A DNA stretch of 41,761 nt from Pleomorphomonas sp. (GCA_029976075.1 JARKNW010000007.1:1-41761); one strand, 5' to 3'. Counted from the first letter of the stretch, positions 32,377 through 41,630 are shown. Made by a program: numbers and translations. The notes: generated by a model from the letters alone, not told the origin.

Positions 32377-33084
32377 ATGTCTACAGTGGCAAACCGTTTC
32401 GCTCGTCTGATCGACCTAAGCGCTGTTCAGGCCGTAAACACTGAGGAAGATGTCCGTAGAGTTGCAGCTTATGCGCTTGAGAAGGATATCATCGCCGTTC
32501 ATGTGTTGCCATGCTGGGTGCCGTTGCTTCGCAAGCTGCTGCCCAAGGATGGCTCGACCCTGGTGGGAGCTCCCATCGGTTTCCCCGGTGGTGCCCATGT
32601 GACGGACATCAAGGTTGCCGAGGCCCGTCGTCTGGTCGCCGACGGCGCTGCGGAAGTCGACATGGTCATGTGCATCGCCAAGGCGCTGAGCGGCGATTTC
32701 GATTATGTGGGTGCCGATATCCGGGCGGTCGCCGAGGCCGTGGCACCGACGCCGATCAAGGTCATCCTCGAGTGCCATCATCTCGACGAGGCAACCATCC
32801 GGCGCTGTTGCGACGTGGCCATCGAAAGCGGCACCAAGTGGATCAAGACGGCCACCGGCTGGGCTCCGACCGGCGCAACGGTTGCCAACCTCACCATCAT
32901 TTCCGATCAGGTTCGGGGGCGTGTCGGTCTCAAGGCCGCTGGCGGTGTCCGCACACTGGATGATGTCCGGGCCTTCTATCGCCTCGGAGTGCGCCGCTTC
33001 GGCATGAGTCTGTCGAGCGCCAAGTCACTGATCGAGCGGCTCGAGACGAATCCCGAAGTCTTCCCCGAGCTGGCGGAGGCCTGA
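32377..33084 (+). CDS. deoC: deoxyribose-phosphate aldolase (DeoC family)
   Basis: Class I aldolase of 235 residues that cleaves 2-deoxyribose 5-phosphate to acetaldehyde and glyceraldehyde 3-phosphate, or a related deoxysugar phosphate. Catalytic residues are in place: Asp95 in AAEVDMVM, Schiff-base Lys157 in KWIKTATGWAPTGAT and Lys186 in VGLKAAGGVRT. The ATG at 32377 has GGAG eight bases upstream, better than the adjacent TTG. Its position in a sugar importer operon with a PfkB-type kinase suggests a dedicated deoxysugar role instead of nucleoside salvage, since no phosphorylase or phosphopentomutase gene is nearby. Confidence 0.93.
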   Translation: MSTVANRFARLIDLSAVQAVNTEEDVRRVAAYALEKDIIAVHVLPCWVPLLRKLLPKDGSTLVGAPIGFPGGAHVTDIKVAEARRLVADGAAEVDMVMCIAKALSGDFDYVGADIRAVAEAVAPTPIKVILECHHLDEATIRRCCDVAIESGTKWIKTATGWAPTGATVANLTIISDQVRGRVGLKAAGGVRTLDDVRAFYRLGVRRFGMSLSSAKSLIERLETNPEVFPELAEA

Positions 33085-33106
33085 TTTCAGCGGCAGGAGA
33101 CGCAAC

Positions 33107-34090
33107 ATGCAGTACAAGACCGTTCCGGCTCTGCCGAACGCTCGTATTTCGACCATCGGCTTCGGCTGTTGGTCGCTCGGTGCGCAATCCGGCTGGACCA
33201 ACTCCAGCGACGAAGAGTCCGTCGCGACGGTGTACAAGGCTATCGATTGCGGCGTGACGTTCTTCGATACCGCTCCCGTCTATGGGTTCCATGGTTCGGA
33301 AACACTTCTCGGCCGCGCTCTTCAGGGAAAGCGCGACCGCATTTTCCTGGCCAGCAAGTGCGGCCTTCTATGGGATGACAATCACGTCACGCGGCGCGAC
33401 CTGTCCCACAAGGCCGTCATTGCAGATGTCGAGGGCTCCCTGAGCCGACTCAAGACCGATCACCTCGATCTTCTGCAGCTTCACTGGCCTGATCATGAAA
33501 CGCCGTTGGAGGAAACGGCGCGCGCCCTCCATCATCTGCTGGAGCAGGGCAAGATCAACGCGGTCGGCGTCACCAACTACTCGGTCGTCGATACCGTGGC
33601 GCTGGCCAAGCTGGTGCCGGTGAGCAGCTACCAAGGGCTCTACAATCTTCTGGAGCGCAACACCGACAGCTATCACAGCATCTCCTTGGAATATGAGGCC
33701 GAGCGCGAAATCGTGCCGTTCTGCCTTGAGCGGGGAATGGCGTTCCTGCCCTATAGTCCGCTGTTCCAGGGACTGTTGACCGGGCGCTTCAACGCCGACA
33801 GCAAGTTCGGCTCCAGCGACGTTCGCTCGGCCAATCCCAAACTCGCAGGCGACGGCTACAGGCGCTATGTGGCGGCCGTCGAAGGGCTGAAGCCCATTGC
33901 CGCGGCCGCCGGCATCAGCATGACCCATATGTCGCTCGCTTGGCTTTGTCAGAATCCGGCGGTGACCTCCGTGCTCTGCGGCGCTCATCGTCCCGATCAG
34001 ATAGCCGACAACGCCGCATCTGCGGATGTTGTCCTGTCTGAGAAAACTCTCGGCGACATCAAGGAGGTACTGGAACGCAACGGCCTTTGA
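33107..34090 (+). CDS. aldo/keto reductase
   Basis: NADPH-dependent oxidoreductase of 327 residues with the family tetrad: Asp54 and Tyr59 in FFDTAPVYG, Lys84 in LASKCG and His126 in LLQLHWPD. A SLAWLCQNPAVTSVLCGAHRPDQ segment near the C terminus is the cofactor phosphate region. The pattern is close to the Tas/YghZ-like or L-fucose/galactose dehydrogenase branch. It follows deoC by 22 bp. It may oxidise an imported aldose to a lactone, or reduce the aldehyde released by the aldolase; the sequence does not decide between these. Confidence 0.9.
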   Translation: MQYKTVPALPNARISTIGFGCWSLGAQSGWTNSSDEESVATVYKAIDCGVTFFDTAPVYGFHGSETLLGRALQGKRDRIFLASKCGLLWDDNHVTRRDLSHKAVIADVEGSLSRLKTDHLDLLQLHWPDHETPLEETARALHHLLEQGKINAVGVTNYSVVDTVALAKLVPVSSYQGLYNLLERNTDSYHSISLEYEAEREIVPFCLERGMAFLPYSPLFQGLLTGRFNADSKFGSSDVRSANPKLAGDGYRRYVAAVEGLKPIAAAAGISMTHMSLAWLCQNPAVTSVLCGAHRPDQIADNAASADVVLSEKTLGDIKEVLERNGL

Positions 34091-34157
34091 GAGCCGTGCG
34101 GGGGGGAGCCTTTCTGACGGCTGCGCATTTGTCGCAGCTTACATTGTGGAGGAGAAA

Positions 34158-35138
34158 ATGAGGAAGCTTATCATAGGTTTGTGCGCCGCAACCGCGCTGG
34201 CGCTGGTTACGGGATCGGCCTTCGCCAAGGATCCGATCAACGTCGCCGTCATCATCAAGGCCACCAACTCGGAGTTCTGGCAGGCCGTTCTGGTCGGGGC
34301 TCAGAACTACGCCAAGGAGCACGAGGGCGTCACCGTCACCACCAACGGCCCGCCGTCGGAAGCCGACATTGACCAGCAGGTCTCGATCCTTGAAGATACG
34401 GTTTCGCGTGGCCCGAAGGGTATCGTGATTTCCTCGACCAGCTCGGATGCCACTGTTCCGGCTATCGAGAAGGCTATGGCCCAGGGTATTCCCGTGGTCA
34501 CGATCGACAACCGGGTCAAGACCGACAAGGTGACGTCGTTCCTCGCGACCGACAACGTCACCGGCGGCAAGATGGCCGCCAAGCAGATGGTCGAGCAGTT
34601 GAAGGCGGCCGGCAAGCCCCTCAAGGGCAAGGTGGCCCTGATCAGTTCGATGGCGGGCGTCCAGGTGCTGATCGATCGCGACAGTGGCTTCGAACAGGGC
34701 CTCAAGGAAGCGGCCCCGGAGCTGACGCTGATGACGCCGCGCTATGTCAACAACGACATCTTCACGGCCGTCAACACGGCGCAGGATCTAGTCCTGTCAA
34801 ACCCTGATCTCGTTGGCATCTTCGCCGACAACAACACCACCGGCAGCGGTGTTGCCAAGGTGTTGAGCGAGACCGGCAAGCAGGATGCCATCGTTGCGAT
34901 CGCCTTCGATTCCGATCCGCAGGAAGTCGAGGCCCTGCGGTCCGGCGCCCTCAAGGCTCTGGTCGTTCAAGACCCCTATGGCATGGGCTACAAGGGCGTC
35001 GACAGCGTCGTCAAGGCGCTCGCTGGCGAGAAGCTGCCGGCTTACGTCGATACCGGCGCCAACATCGTCACCAAGGCGAACATGGAAGAGGAGACCTACA
35101 AGAACCTCCTCGACCCGCTGGGCCGCGCCATCAAGTAA
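34158..35138 (+). CDS. periplasmic ribose-type binding protein
   Basis: Solute-binding protein of 326 residues. The signal peptide is MRKLIIGLCAATALALVTGSAFA, cleaved before KDPIN. Mature motifs are VAVIIKATNSEFWQAVLVGAQ, GPKGIVISSTSSDATVPAIEKA, PVVTIDNRV, DLVGIFADNNTTGSGVAKVL and VVQDPYGMGYKGV, matching RbsB-like proteins closely. The ATG at 34158 is preceded by a strong GGAGGAG; the frame open to 34026 overlaps the reductase gene and is not used. Ribose, deoxyribose or a related pentose is plausible given deoC in the operon. Confidence 0.92.
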   Translation: MRKLIIGLCAATALALVTGSAFAKDPINVAVIIKATNSEFWQAVLVGAQNYAKEHEGVTVTTNGPPSEADIDQQVSILEDTVSRGPKGIVISSTSSDATVPAIEKAMAQGIPVVTIDNRVKTDKVTSFLATDNVTGGKMAAKQMVEQLKAAGKPLKGKVALISSMAGVQVLIDRDSGFEQGLKEAAPELTLMTPRYVNNDIFTAVNTAQDLVLSNPDLVGIFADNNTTGSGVAKVLSETGKQDAIVAIAFDSDPQEVEALRSGALKALVVQDPYGMGYKGVDSVVKALAGEKLPAYVDTGANIVTKANMEEETYKNLLDPLGRAIK

Positions 35139-35146
35139 GCGGCCAG

Positions 35147-35172
35147 GAGGCCGGCGCCATGGCGTCGGCCTC
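35147..35172 (+). other. stem-loop between binding-protein and ATPase genes, cassette D
   Basis: GAGGCCGGCGCC at 35147-35158 pairs with GGCGTCGGCCTC at 35161-35172 around a 2-nt gap; eleven pairs are Watson-Crick and one is G-U. It begins 8 bp after the binding-protein stop and is followed by TCTTC only, so complete termination is unlikely. Such stems are known to protect binding-protein messages in ABC operons. Confidence 0.65.
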
Positions 35173-35219
35173 TCTTCACAATTCACCAAAGCAGTCCGGG
35201 CCTATGGAGGAGTATGGTC

Positions 35220-36713
35220 ATGGCCGAGCTGATTGCCGCGAGCGGCATTTCCAAAGCTTTCCCGGGTGTTCGTGCCCTTGACCAGGTGGACTTTATCCTC
35301 AAGCCCGGAGAAGTTCATGCGCTGGTCGGTGAGAACGGCGCCGGCAAATCCACGTTGATCAAGATCCTGATGGGCGTTTACCGCAGGGACACCGGTTCCT
35401 TGTCGGTGAAGGGCCGCGAAGTCCACGAGTTCAGCCCCGAGGCGGCGCAGGATTGCGGCATGGCCGCCGTCTACCAGGATATATCACTCGCCCGCAGCCT
35501 GACGGTCGGCGAGAACTTCTATCTGGGACATATGCCTAAAACGGCGTTCGGTACCATCGACTGGAGCCAGGCATATGAGAAGTGCGGCGCACTCCTGGCC
35601 GAACTCGGGCTCCATGACATCGATCCACGCGCGCCTTTGAGCAGCCTTTCGGTGGCAAAGCAGGAGATGGTCGCCATCGCCAAGCCCGTATTCGAGAATG
35701 CCGACATTCTCGTGTTCGACGAGCCGACCGCGCTGCTCGCAAACGAGGAAACCGAGATTCTGTTCTCGATCATCCGCAAGCTGCGCAACGAAGGAAAGGG
35801 CATCATCTACATCTCGCATCGCATGGAAGAGATCTTCACGATCTGCGACAGCGTCACCGTTCTGAAAGACGGGCGTCACGTTCGTACCATGCCGGTGTCC
35901 GAGACCAATCCCGACGATCTGGTTCGTCTGATGGTCGGGCGGTCGATGGAGGACATGTATACCATCAAGCGCGCCCAACATGGCGAGTTGGCGCTCGAGG
36001 TGGACGGCCTGTCCCGCGAACCGCGCTTCCGCGACATCAGTTTCGATGTGCATCACGGCGAGATCTTTGGCCTGTTCGGGCTGGTTGGCTCTGGCCGCAC
36101 GGAAATCATGCGGGCGATCTTTGGTGCCGATCCGATTGACCGGGGCGAGATCCGGCTTGAAGGAAGGTCCGTCCGCTTTTCCCATCCGAGCCAGGCGATC
36201 GCGGCTGGTATTGGCTTCATGAGCGAGGACCGCAAGAACCAGTCGATCGCACTGCCTCTGTCGGTGCGAACCAACATCAACCTCGCGAACTATTCCTCCA
36301 TTTCCCCGTTCGGAATCGTCAACAGAACTGCCGAACGAGATGCTTCACGCATCTACATAGATCGGCTCGCCATCAAGACGCCTTCCGATACGGTCGCCAT
36401 ACGCAATCTCAGTGGCGGCAACCAGCAAAAGGCCGTTTTGGGCAAGAACCTCGCCAGCAACTCGCGGATTCTCGTCTGCGATGAGCCGACGATCGGTGTC
36501 GATGTCGGAGCGAAGAGCGAGATCTACAAGATCTTCGAGCGACTGACAGAAGATGGCGTCGCCATTCTGATGGTCTCTTCGTATCTGCCAGAAATCATGG
36601 GGCTCGCCGACCGAATTCTCGTCATCTACGAGGGGAGAGCAATGGGGATCGTCAGTCGATCGGAGTTCGATGAAGAAAAATTGGTGCGTCTTGCTTCTGG
36701 CCTGAACGCCTAG
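35220..36713 (+). CDS. sugar ABC transporter ATPase, two nucleotide-binding domains
   Basis: RbsA-type ATPase of 497 residues. Domain 1 has GENGAGKST, LSVAKQEMVAIAKP and DILVFDEPTALL. Domain 2 has the family's degenerate Walker A GLVGSGRTEI, LSGGNQQKAVLGKN and an intact Walker B (ILVCDEPTIGVD), unlike the changed second sites of cassettes A and B. ATG at 35220 is preferred over 35214 because it gives a 9-base spacing to GGAGG and starts MAELIAASGISKAF. It powers the single permease downstream. Confidence 0.92.
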   Translation: MAELIAASGISKAFPGVRALDQVDFILKPGEVHALVGENGAGKSTLIKILMGVYRRDTGSLSVKGREVHEFSPEAAQDCGMAAVYQDISLARSLTVGENFYLGHMPKTAFGTIDWSQAYEKCGALLAELGLHDIDPRAPLSSLSVAKQEMVAIAKPVFENADILVFDEPTALLANEETEILFSIIRKLRNEGKGIIYISHRMEEIFTICDSVTVLKDGRHVRTMPVSETNPDDLVRLMVGRSMEDMYTIKRAQHGELALEVDGLSREPRFRDISFDVHHGEIFGLFGLVGSGRTEIMRAIFGADPIDRGEIRLEGRSVRFSHPSQAIAAGIGFMSEDRKNQSIALPLSVRTNINLANYSSISPFGIVNRTAERDASRIYIDRLAIKTPSDTVAIRNLSGGNQQKAVLGKNLASNSRILVCDEPTIGVDVGAKSEIYKIFERLTEDGVAILMVSSYLPEIMGLADRILVIYEGRAMGIVSRSEFDEEKLVRLASGLNA

Positions 36714-36737
36714 TGACGCGCAGTGGAGGAATTGATC

Positions 36738-37724
36738 GTGTCCAATACAACAGAAAGCAACCCGCGGCAGGGCATTGCGGCGCTGGGAAAATACAACGTC
36801 GGAACCAGCACAACGCTGCTGGGAATCGTCGTTGTTCTGTTTATCTTCCTCAGCCTGACCTCGTCAGTCTTTCCGACCCCTGAAAACCTGTCCAACCTTC
36901 TCAGGCAGACCTCGATCAATGGCATCATTGCCTTGGGCATGCTGATGGTGATCATCACCGCAGGTATCGACCTGTCGGTGGGCGCCATCGTCGCCATTGC
37001 CGGCATTGTCAACGCGCTTCTCCTGCAGGCGGGCGTGTCGATGTGGGTCAGTATTCCGCTGACGCTCATCATCGGTGCGGCCATCGGCGTGTTCAATGGT
37101 ATTCTCGTCCATGAGGTGTCGATCACCCCATTCATTGCCACGCTGGGTACGCTGACGATCGTGCGTGGGTTGGTGATGATCATGTCGGGCGCCCGCATGG
37201 TCGCCAACCTGCCCAAGGAGTTCGGTCAGATCGCCTCCGGCGACATCCTGGGCATCCCCAGCATGTTCATCATCTGGATGGTCCTGTTCCTGATCACGGT
37301 GGTGTTGCTCAACTACACCCAGCTCGGTCGCAACTTCTTCATCATCGGTTCGAGCAAGGAAGTGGCGCGTCTGTCGGGCATTCGTCTCCGCTCCAATATT
37401 TACGCCGTTTATGGTCTATCCAGTCTTTATGCGGCGCTTGCCGGCATTCTCTTGAGCTCGCGGCTCAGCATGGGCGTGCCGACGGCCGGCATTTCCTACG
37501 AACTCGACGCGATCGCCGCTGTGGTAATTGGCGGCGGAAGCCTGTTCGGTGCGGCTGGCAGCGCCATCGGCGCCGTGCTGGGAGCCATCATCATGCAGAC
37601 GATCCGCAACGGCGGCAATCTGCTCGGCGTCGATCCCTTTGCCTTGCAGGTGATCATCGGCGCGCTGATCCTGATCGCCGTTGGTGTCGACCAGCTGCGC
37701 GTTCGCAGGGCCGAAAAAGGCTGA
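36738..37724 (+). CDS. RbsC-type sugar ABC transporter permease
   Basis: Membrane permease of 328 residues. The conserved GMLMVIITAGIDLSVGAI (near residues 66-83) and AVVIGGGSLFGAAGSAIGA motifs are intact. Strong helices begin at LLGIVVVLFIFLSL. GTG at 36738 is chosen because GGAGG lies eight bases upstream; the GTG at 36723 would put translation through that ribosome-binding site. It is 24 bp after the ATPase gene and should form a homodimer. Confidence 0.92.
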   Translation: MSNTTESNPRQGIAALGKYNVGTSTTLLGIVVVLFIFLSLTSSVFPTPENLSNLLRQTSINGIIALGMLMVIITAGIDLSVGAIVAIAGIVNALLLQAGVSMWVSIPLTLIIGAAIGVFNGILVHEVSITPFIATLGTLTIVRGLVMIMSGARMVANLPKEFGQIASGDILGIPSMFIIWMVLFLITVVLLNYTQLGRNFFIIGSSKEVARLSGIRLRSNIYAVYGLSSLYAALAGILLSSRLSMGVPTAGISYELDAIAAVVIGGGSLFGAAGSAIGAVLGAIIMQTIRNGGNLLGVDPFALQVIIGALILIAVGVDQLRVRRAEKG

Positions 37725-37740
37725 CCCGTCTCTGCCAGAC

Positions 37741-37775
37741 GCCGGGGCGCGGCCTTGGGGCGCGCTCCGACCGGC
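37741..37775 (+). other. GC-rich hairpin between permease and PfkB kinase genes
   Basis: GCCGG at 37741-37745 pairs with CCGGC at 37771-37775, and GCGCG at 37747-37751 pairs with CGCGC at 37761-37765, as a two-part stem. There is no U tract. It lies 16 bp past the permease stop and may lower kinase expression. Confidence 0.35.
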
Positions 37776-37802
37776 GAGAACGGCCAGGGGTGGAGACGAC
37801 GT

Positions 37803-38735
37803 GTGGTCATGAAGGGCGATATCGCCTGCATCGGCGAATGCATGGTGGAGCTGGCACCGGCTGGTGGCGGGCTGTTCCGGCAGGGATTTGCCGGCGATAC
37901 TCTGAATACCGCTTGGTATTTGCGGGCCCTGTTGCCAACGGATGCCCGAAAGGTGCGTTACATTTCGGCCGTTGGTGTCGACGCGATTTCCGAGGCCATG
38001 CTGGGTTTCCTCGCCGATCACGGCATTGACACAGCTTCGATCGCTCGCCTGCCGGACCGGACGGTCGGCCTCTACCTCATCGCTCTCAATGGCGCGGAGC
38101 GTTCGTTCACCTACTGGCGCTCGGCTTCCGCCGCCCGGCAGCTTGCGGCCGATCAGGTCCGGTTGGCGCTGGCTCTCGATGGGGCCGCGGTCGCATACGT
38201 GTCGGGTATCACGCTGGCAATTCTTGATCCTGCGAGCCGAGCCCGATTGTTCGAAGTGTTGGCGGACTTGCGCCGCCGCGGCGGCACGGTCGCCTTTGAT
38301 CCCAATATCAGACCCCGCCTTTGGGACAGCGCCGCGACAATGGCTGCGGTTATCTCCGAAGGTTACGAGGCGGCGACCATTGCCCTGCCGACTTTCCCCG
38401 ACGATGCCGTCCTGTATGGCGATGCGTCTCCACGTGATACCGCAAGGCGCATCGCCGACCTCGGGGTTCGCGAAATCGTGGTGAAGGATGGAGCCAACCC
38501 CGCGCTAGTCTGGGTTGACGGAAACCAGACCTCGGTTTCCTCGTCGCCCGTTTCCCGCGCCTTCGACACCACCGGTGCGGGCGACAGCTTCAACGGTGGC
38601 TATCTGGGGGCACGCGTCGCCGGGCGACCTCCGCTCGAGGCGGCCAGACTGGGCCATGACGTGGCGGCACGCGTCATCTGCGAGCGCGGCGCGCTCGCCA
38701 CCATGTCGCTCTTCGCCGACCTGATGGTGGATTGA
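37803..38735 (+). CDS. PfkB-family sugar kinase (KdgK/ribokinase-like)
   Basis: Kinase of 310 residues. The N-terminal CIGECMVELAP and GFAGDTLNTAWYL are the sugar-binding motifs of 2-keto-3-deoxygluconate kinases, where the second usually begins GGDTLN. FDTTGAGDSFNGGYLGARV is the PfkB signature, with Asp261 as catalytic base. GTG at 37803 has GGAG seven bases upstream; the ATG at 37809 is a possible alternative but lacks one. Deoxyribokinase (DeoK) is also a PfkB protein, so with DeoC in the operon the enzyme could phosphorylate a deoxysugar; the motifs alone favour a ketodeoxy acid. It is the last gene of the cassette D operon. Confidence 0.88.
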   Translation: MVMKGDIACIGECMVELAPAGGGLFRQGFAGDTLNTAWYLRALLPTDARKVRYISAVGVDAISEAMLGFLADHGIDTASIARLPDRTVGLYLIALNGAERSFTYWRSASAARQLAADQVRLALALDGAAVAYVSGITLAILDPASRARLFEVLADLRRRGGTVAFDPNIRPRLWDSAATMAAVISEGYEAATIALPTFPDDAVLYGDASPRDTARRIADLGVREIVVKDGANPALVWVDGNQTSVSSSPVSRAFDTTGAGDSFNGGYLGARVAGRPPLEAARLGHDVAARVICERGALATMSLFADLMVD

Positions 38736-38829
38736 TCCCAGTCAGAAGGGAGTGTTTCTGGTGACCTTGCCGCTCATGTCAGTTGCGCGCCTCAAGAGCC
38801 GATCTCGCTGCACCGGTGTGCACTTCTGA

Positions 38830-39516
38830 TCAGGCTTTGGATAACTCCGAGGCTGCGGCGGTAATATCGCTGACATTTTCCGCGTAGGTGGTGCTGACTC
38901 TGTCGATATGCCGCTTCAGGAGCCTGAGACAGGCTGAGAGGTCATGCGCCCTGATCAGTTCGAGCATCTGATGATGCTCCTCGTCCGAGTGACGGGTATG
39001 GTCCGGCATGCGGGAAATATGGGTTCTGAGGGCTGCCAGCTTACCGACATAAAGCTTGTAGGTGCTTTCGAGATAAACATTGTCGCAGCATTCGAAGAAC
39101 ACCTGATGATAGTCGGTGTCCGCGTTGAGATAGGCGCGTTCATCCTCCGCGGCATGTGCCTTTTCCATGGCCTCGACGACAACCGTCAGCTTTTCGACCA
39201 GTTCTTTCGGCTGGCGATCAACGGCATGACGAAGCGCCGCTTCCTCAAGGGCGTAGCGCAGTTCGCAGATATCGCGGATCTCGCGCGCCGACAGCGTGAA
39301 CACCGTGACGCCGCGTTGCGGATAGATGTTGACCAGCCCTTCCATGCGGAGCTGCGCCAGAGCCTCGCGGACCGGCGTCTTGGAGACATTCAGCTTTTCC
39401 GCGAGTTGACGTTCCGATAGCACCTCGCCTAGCCCGAAATCGCCTTCGATGATGGCATGGCGAATGCGGTTCGCCACTTCCTCGGCCATTGAGCGTGGAC
39501 GCTCGATTGGGCGCAT
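38830..39516 (-). CDS. GntR-family regulator, FadR/FCD type
   Basis: Regulator of 228 residues. The winged helix (about residues 8-75) contains LSERQLAEKLNVSKTPVREALAQLRMEGLV. The all-helical FCD domain binds a metal-carboxylate effector: DTDYHQVFFECCDN supplies Asp and His, and EEHHQMLELIRAHD and LLKRHIDRV supply further His ligands. The ATG at 39516 has AAGGAG eight bases upstream. It is divergent from the GntR/UTRA gene at 39717 and convergent with the cassette D kinase gene. FCD effectors are usually sugar acids or organic acids. Its targets cannot be assigned, as cassette D already has RpiR. Confidence 0.9.
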   Translation of the reverse strand: MRPIERPRSMAEEVANRIRHAIIEGDFGLGEVLSERQLAEKLNVSKTPVREALAQLRMEGLVNIYPQRGVTVFTLSAREIRDICELRYALEEAALRHAVDRQPKELVEKLTVVVEAMEKAHAAEDERAYLNADTDYHQVFFECCDNVYLESTYKLYVGKLAALRTHISRMPDHTRHSDEEHHQMLELIRAHDLSACLRLLKRHIDRVSTTYAENVSDITAAASELSKA

Positions 39517-39671
39517 CGTGTCTCCTTGATATCATTCCCGTCGCGGTTGCCCTCGGCGCGCCCTTGATGGAGCCAGTGCCGGAAGGCCGTCAACAGAAAT
39601 TTCGAGCAAGACCACCGTGGAGCCTCGCCGGAGCGGGCTCACGCTTAGCCGTTCGCTCTAGTCAAATAGTT

Positions 39672-39697
39672 GTACGTGTTGTAAATCTCGTCCGTAC
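39672..39697. promoter_or_regulatory. inverted half-sites upstream of the GntR/UTRA gene
   Basis: GTACG at 39672-39676 and CGTAC at 39693-39697 form spaced half-sites 20 bp before the start at 39717, in an AT-richer part of the 200-bp divergent gap. They could be an autoregulatory operator, but the arms are short. Confidence 0.3.
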
Positions 39698-39716
39698 GAA
39701 CGGGGTCTCAGGGATT

Positions 39717-40466
39717 ATGGACGCCATCAACCGCACTTCCGCTGAGCCTTATTACCAGCAGCTTGGCCGCATCATCGAGCAACGTATTCGGTCTAATGAG
39801 TTGTCTCCGGGGCAGCGTCTTCCGTCCGAGAGCGACCTCTGCCGCACCTTCGATCTTTCCCGCTCGACCGTCCGTGAAACGCTGCGCTCGCTGCAGGAGC
39901 AGGGGCTGATCAGGATGATTCCCCGGCGCGGTGCCTTCGTCGCGGAACGAAACCACGGCGACTGGATGCTGCAGGTCACGCAAGGCTTCTTCGAGTCGGA
40001 AGTGGACGGGACACGTACCGTCGACACGACGGTGTTCCGGAGCGGCCTCGAACCACTGCCACGAGAGGCGAGCGATGCTCTCGGTCTGGAGCCCGGCGCG
40101 GCCGGTTTCATCCTCGAGCGCCTGCGTTGCCTGGATGGCCGACCGGCCGTCTATTCCACCAACTTCATGCCGCCGGAAGTAGGTGCAACGCTGGCTGGTA
40201 CCGACGTACTGCGCGGCACTCAGTCGCTCAACCAGACGCTGCGCGCCGCCGGCTATCAGATATCCAGGGCTCGTCGCGAGGTGGCCGCCGTCGGCGCACC
40301 CGAGCTGCCCGCCCGCTTCCTCGGTCTTGACGTGCGAGATCCCGTGTTGCTGATCCGCTCGCTGTCGCGAGGGACGGATGGTCGTCCGTTCGACTATTAC
40401 TGGTCCTACGCCCGCTCCGACGTCGTCAAGATCGCCGTCGAGGCGCAGGCGATGGAAGGCGAGTAA
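39717..40466 (+). CDS. GntR-family regulator, HutC/UTRA type
   Basis: Regulator of 249 residues. The winged helix contains PYYQQLGRIIEQRIRSNELSPGQRLPSESDLCRTFDLSRSTVRETLRSLQEQGLI, followed by RRGAFVA. The UTRA domain follows from about residue 85, ending in FDYYWSYARSDVVKI. The ATG at 39717 begins just before the DNA-binding domain, and the open frame back to 39489 is noncoding. It converges on the kinase remnant with only 3 bp between stop codons. Its original target may have been that kinase and genes lost beyond the IS5 insertion. Confidence 0.88.
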   Translation: MDAINRTSAEPYYQQLGRIIEQRIRSNELSPGQRLPSESDLCRTFDLSRSTVRETLRSLQEQGLIRMIPRRGAFVAERNHGDWMLQVTQGFFESEVDGTRTVDTTVFRSGLEPLPREASDALGLEPGAAGFILERLRCLDGRPAVYSTNFMPPEVGATLAGTDVLRGTQSLNQTLRAAGYQISRARREVAAVGAPELPARFLGLDVRDPVLLIRSLSRGTDGRPFDYYWSYARSDVVKIAVEAQAMEGE

Positions 40467-40469
40467 GTC

Positions 40470-41630
40470 CTAAGGTGAAATCTTGCTGACTTTCAGCAGG
40501 TGCTGCAGATCCGGCTCGGCGCCGGCGATCAAGGCGGCGCCGAATGCGGCAAGTTCCGGCTCGTCGATACGGTGGATCGGACGTCCGAGAACCGAGGCGC
40601 GAAGCCGCATCAGCGCATCGGAGCGACTCCAGCCACCGGTCGCATAAAGCGGACCGTCGTCGACGCCCGACGCGGCGAGATCGGCGAGAATGCCGACAGT
40701 GATCTCGGTGGCGCTTACCAGCACCCGTGTCGCGATGCTCCGGGCTTCTTCCGGGGAAGCCCGGCCGAGCGCTTCGGCGATCTCGGAGGGCTCGATGGTT
40801 CCCGAGCGGTAACCGGTTTCGAACGGAATATGCCCGCAGGCGAGCAGTTCGGCCAGAAGATCGCCGGATGGTGTCGGAACCCGGAGCACGGCAAGCGTGG
40901 CGGACAGTTCGAACACCTTGAAGAATGCTTCCCGGCGGCTATGCCGCACAGGTACCGAGCGGACGATTCCCGGCCGCGGCGACGCCGGATGATCGGTCTC
41001 GGCATAGACGAGTTCGGCGGTGCCGAGCGAATCGACAATTGCCCCCGGCTGCATGAGATCGGCAACCGAAGCGGCGACCGGATGGTCATGACCACCAACG
41101 ATCAGGCGCGTCGCGGTGGTTACCGCCCCGGACTGCGTCAGTCGTCCGGGACGCATCTGGCCGATGACCTCCCCGGCTATCCGTACCGGCGGCAGAGACG
41201 GCGCTTGGGCTGCCGCCAGGAGTTCCGGACGGAAAGCGCGGCCGGAAATATCATAACAGGCGGTGCGGGCGGCCAGCGTTTCGGACATGAAGGCGCGGCC
41301 GGTCCACCAAGCAGCGGGATAGTCGGTCAACGCAATCCATGTCGTCGGCGCCATGGTCGGTTGGTGGCGAGCGATCCACAGCCATTTGGCGGCGGTGCGG
41401 GTCGCCTCGAAACGAAGCCCGGTGATGTCCGCGCAGTCGTGGGCAGTGGCGAGCTCTGATGCCTCGGCTTCGGCACGATCATCGAACCAGGCGATGGCAT
41501 TGGTCAGCGGCCGAAGGCCGGCGTCGACGAGGAGTCCATCCTCGCCGACGCCGGCGGCGGCAATGGCGGCAATCGGCTGACCGCCGCCCGCCGTCCGCCA
41601 AGCGTCGAGGATCATTTCCTCTAGGGTCAA
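40470..41630 (-). pseudogene. FGGY carbohydrate kinase, N terminus removed at an IS5-family element
   Basis: The remaining roughly 380 residues match the FGGY fold from about residue 55 onward: PIAAIAAAGVGEDGLLVD, IAWFDDRAEAEA, GGHDHPVAASVADLM (with the catalytic-type Asp) and ATGGWSRSDALMRL at the C-terminal ATP site. The first 50-60 residues are missing, including the DxGT phosphate loop needed for ATP binding. In frame upstream there is only sequence up to a TGA at 41670-41672, in the terminal region of the adjoining transposon. The only starts available are TTG at 41630 and ATG at 41615. The protein is therefore predicted inactive. The likely break is at the CTAG at 41621-41624. Confidence 0.8.
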
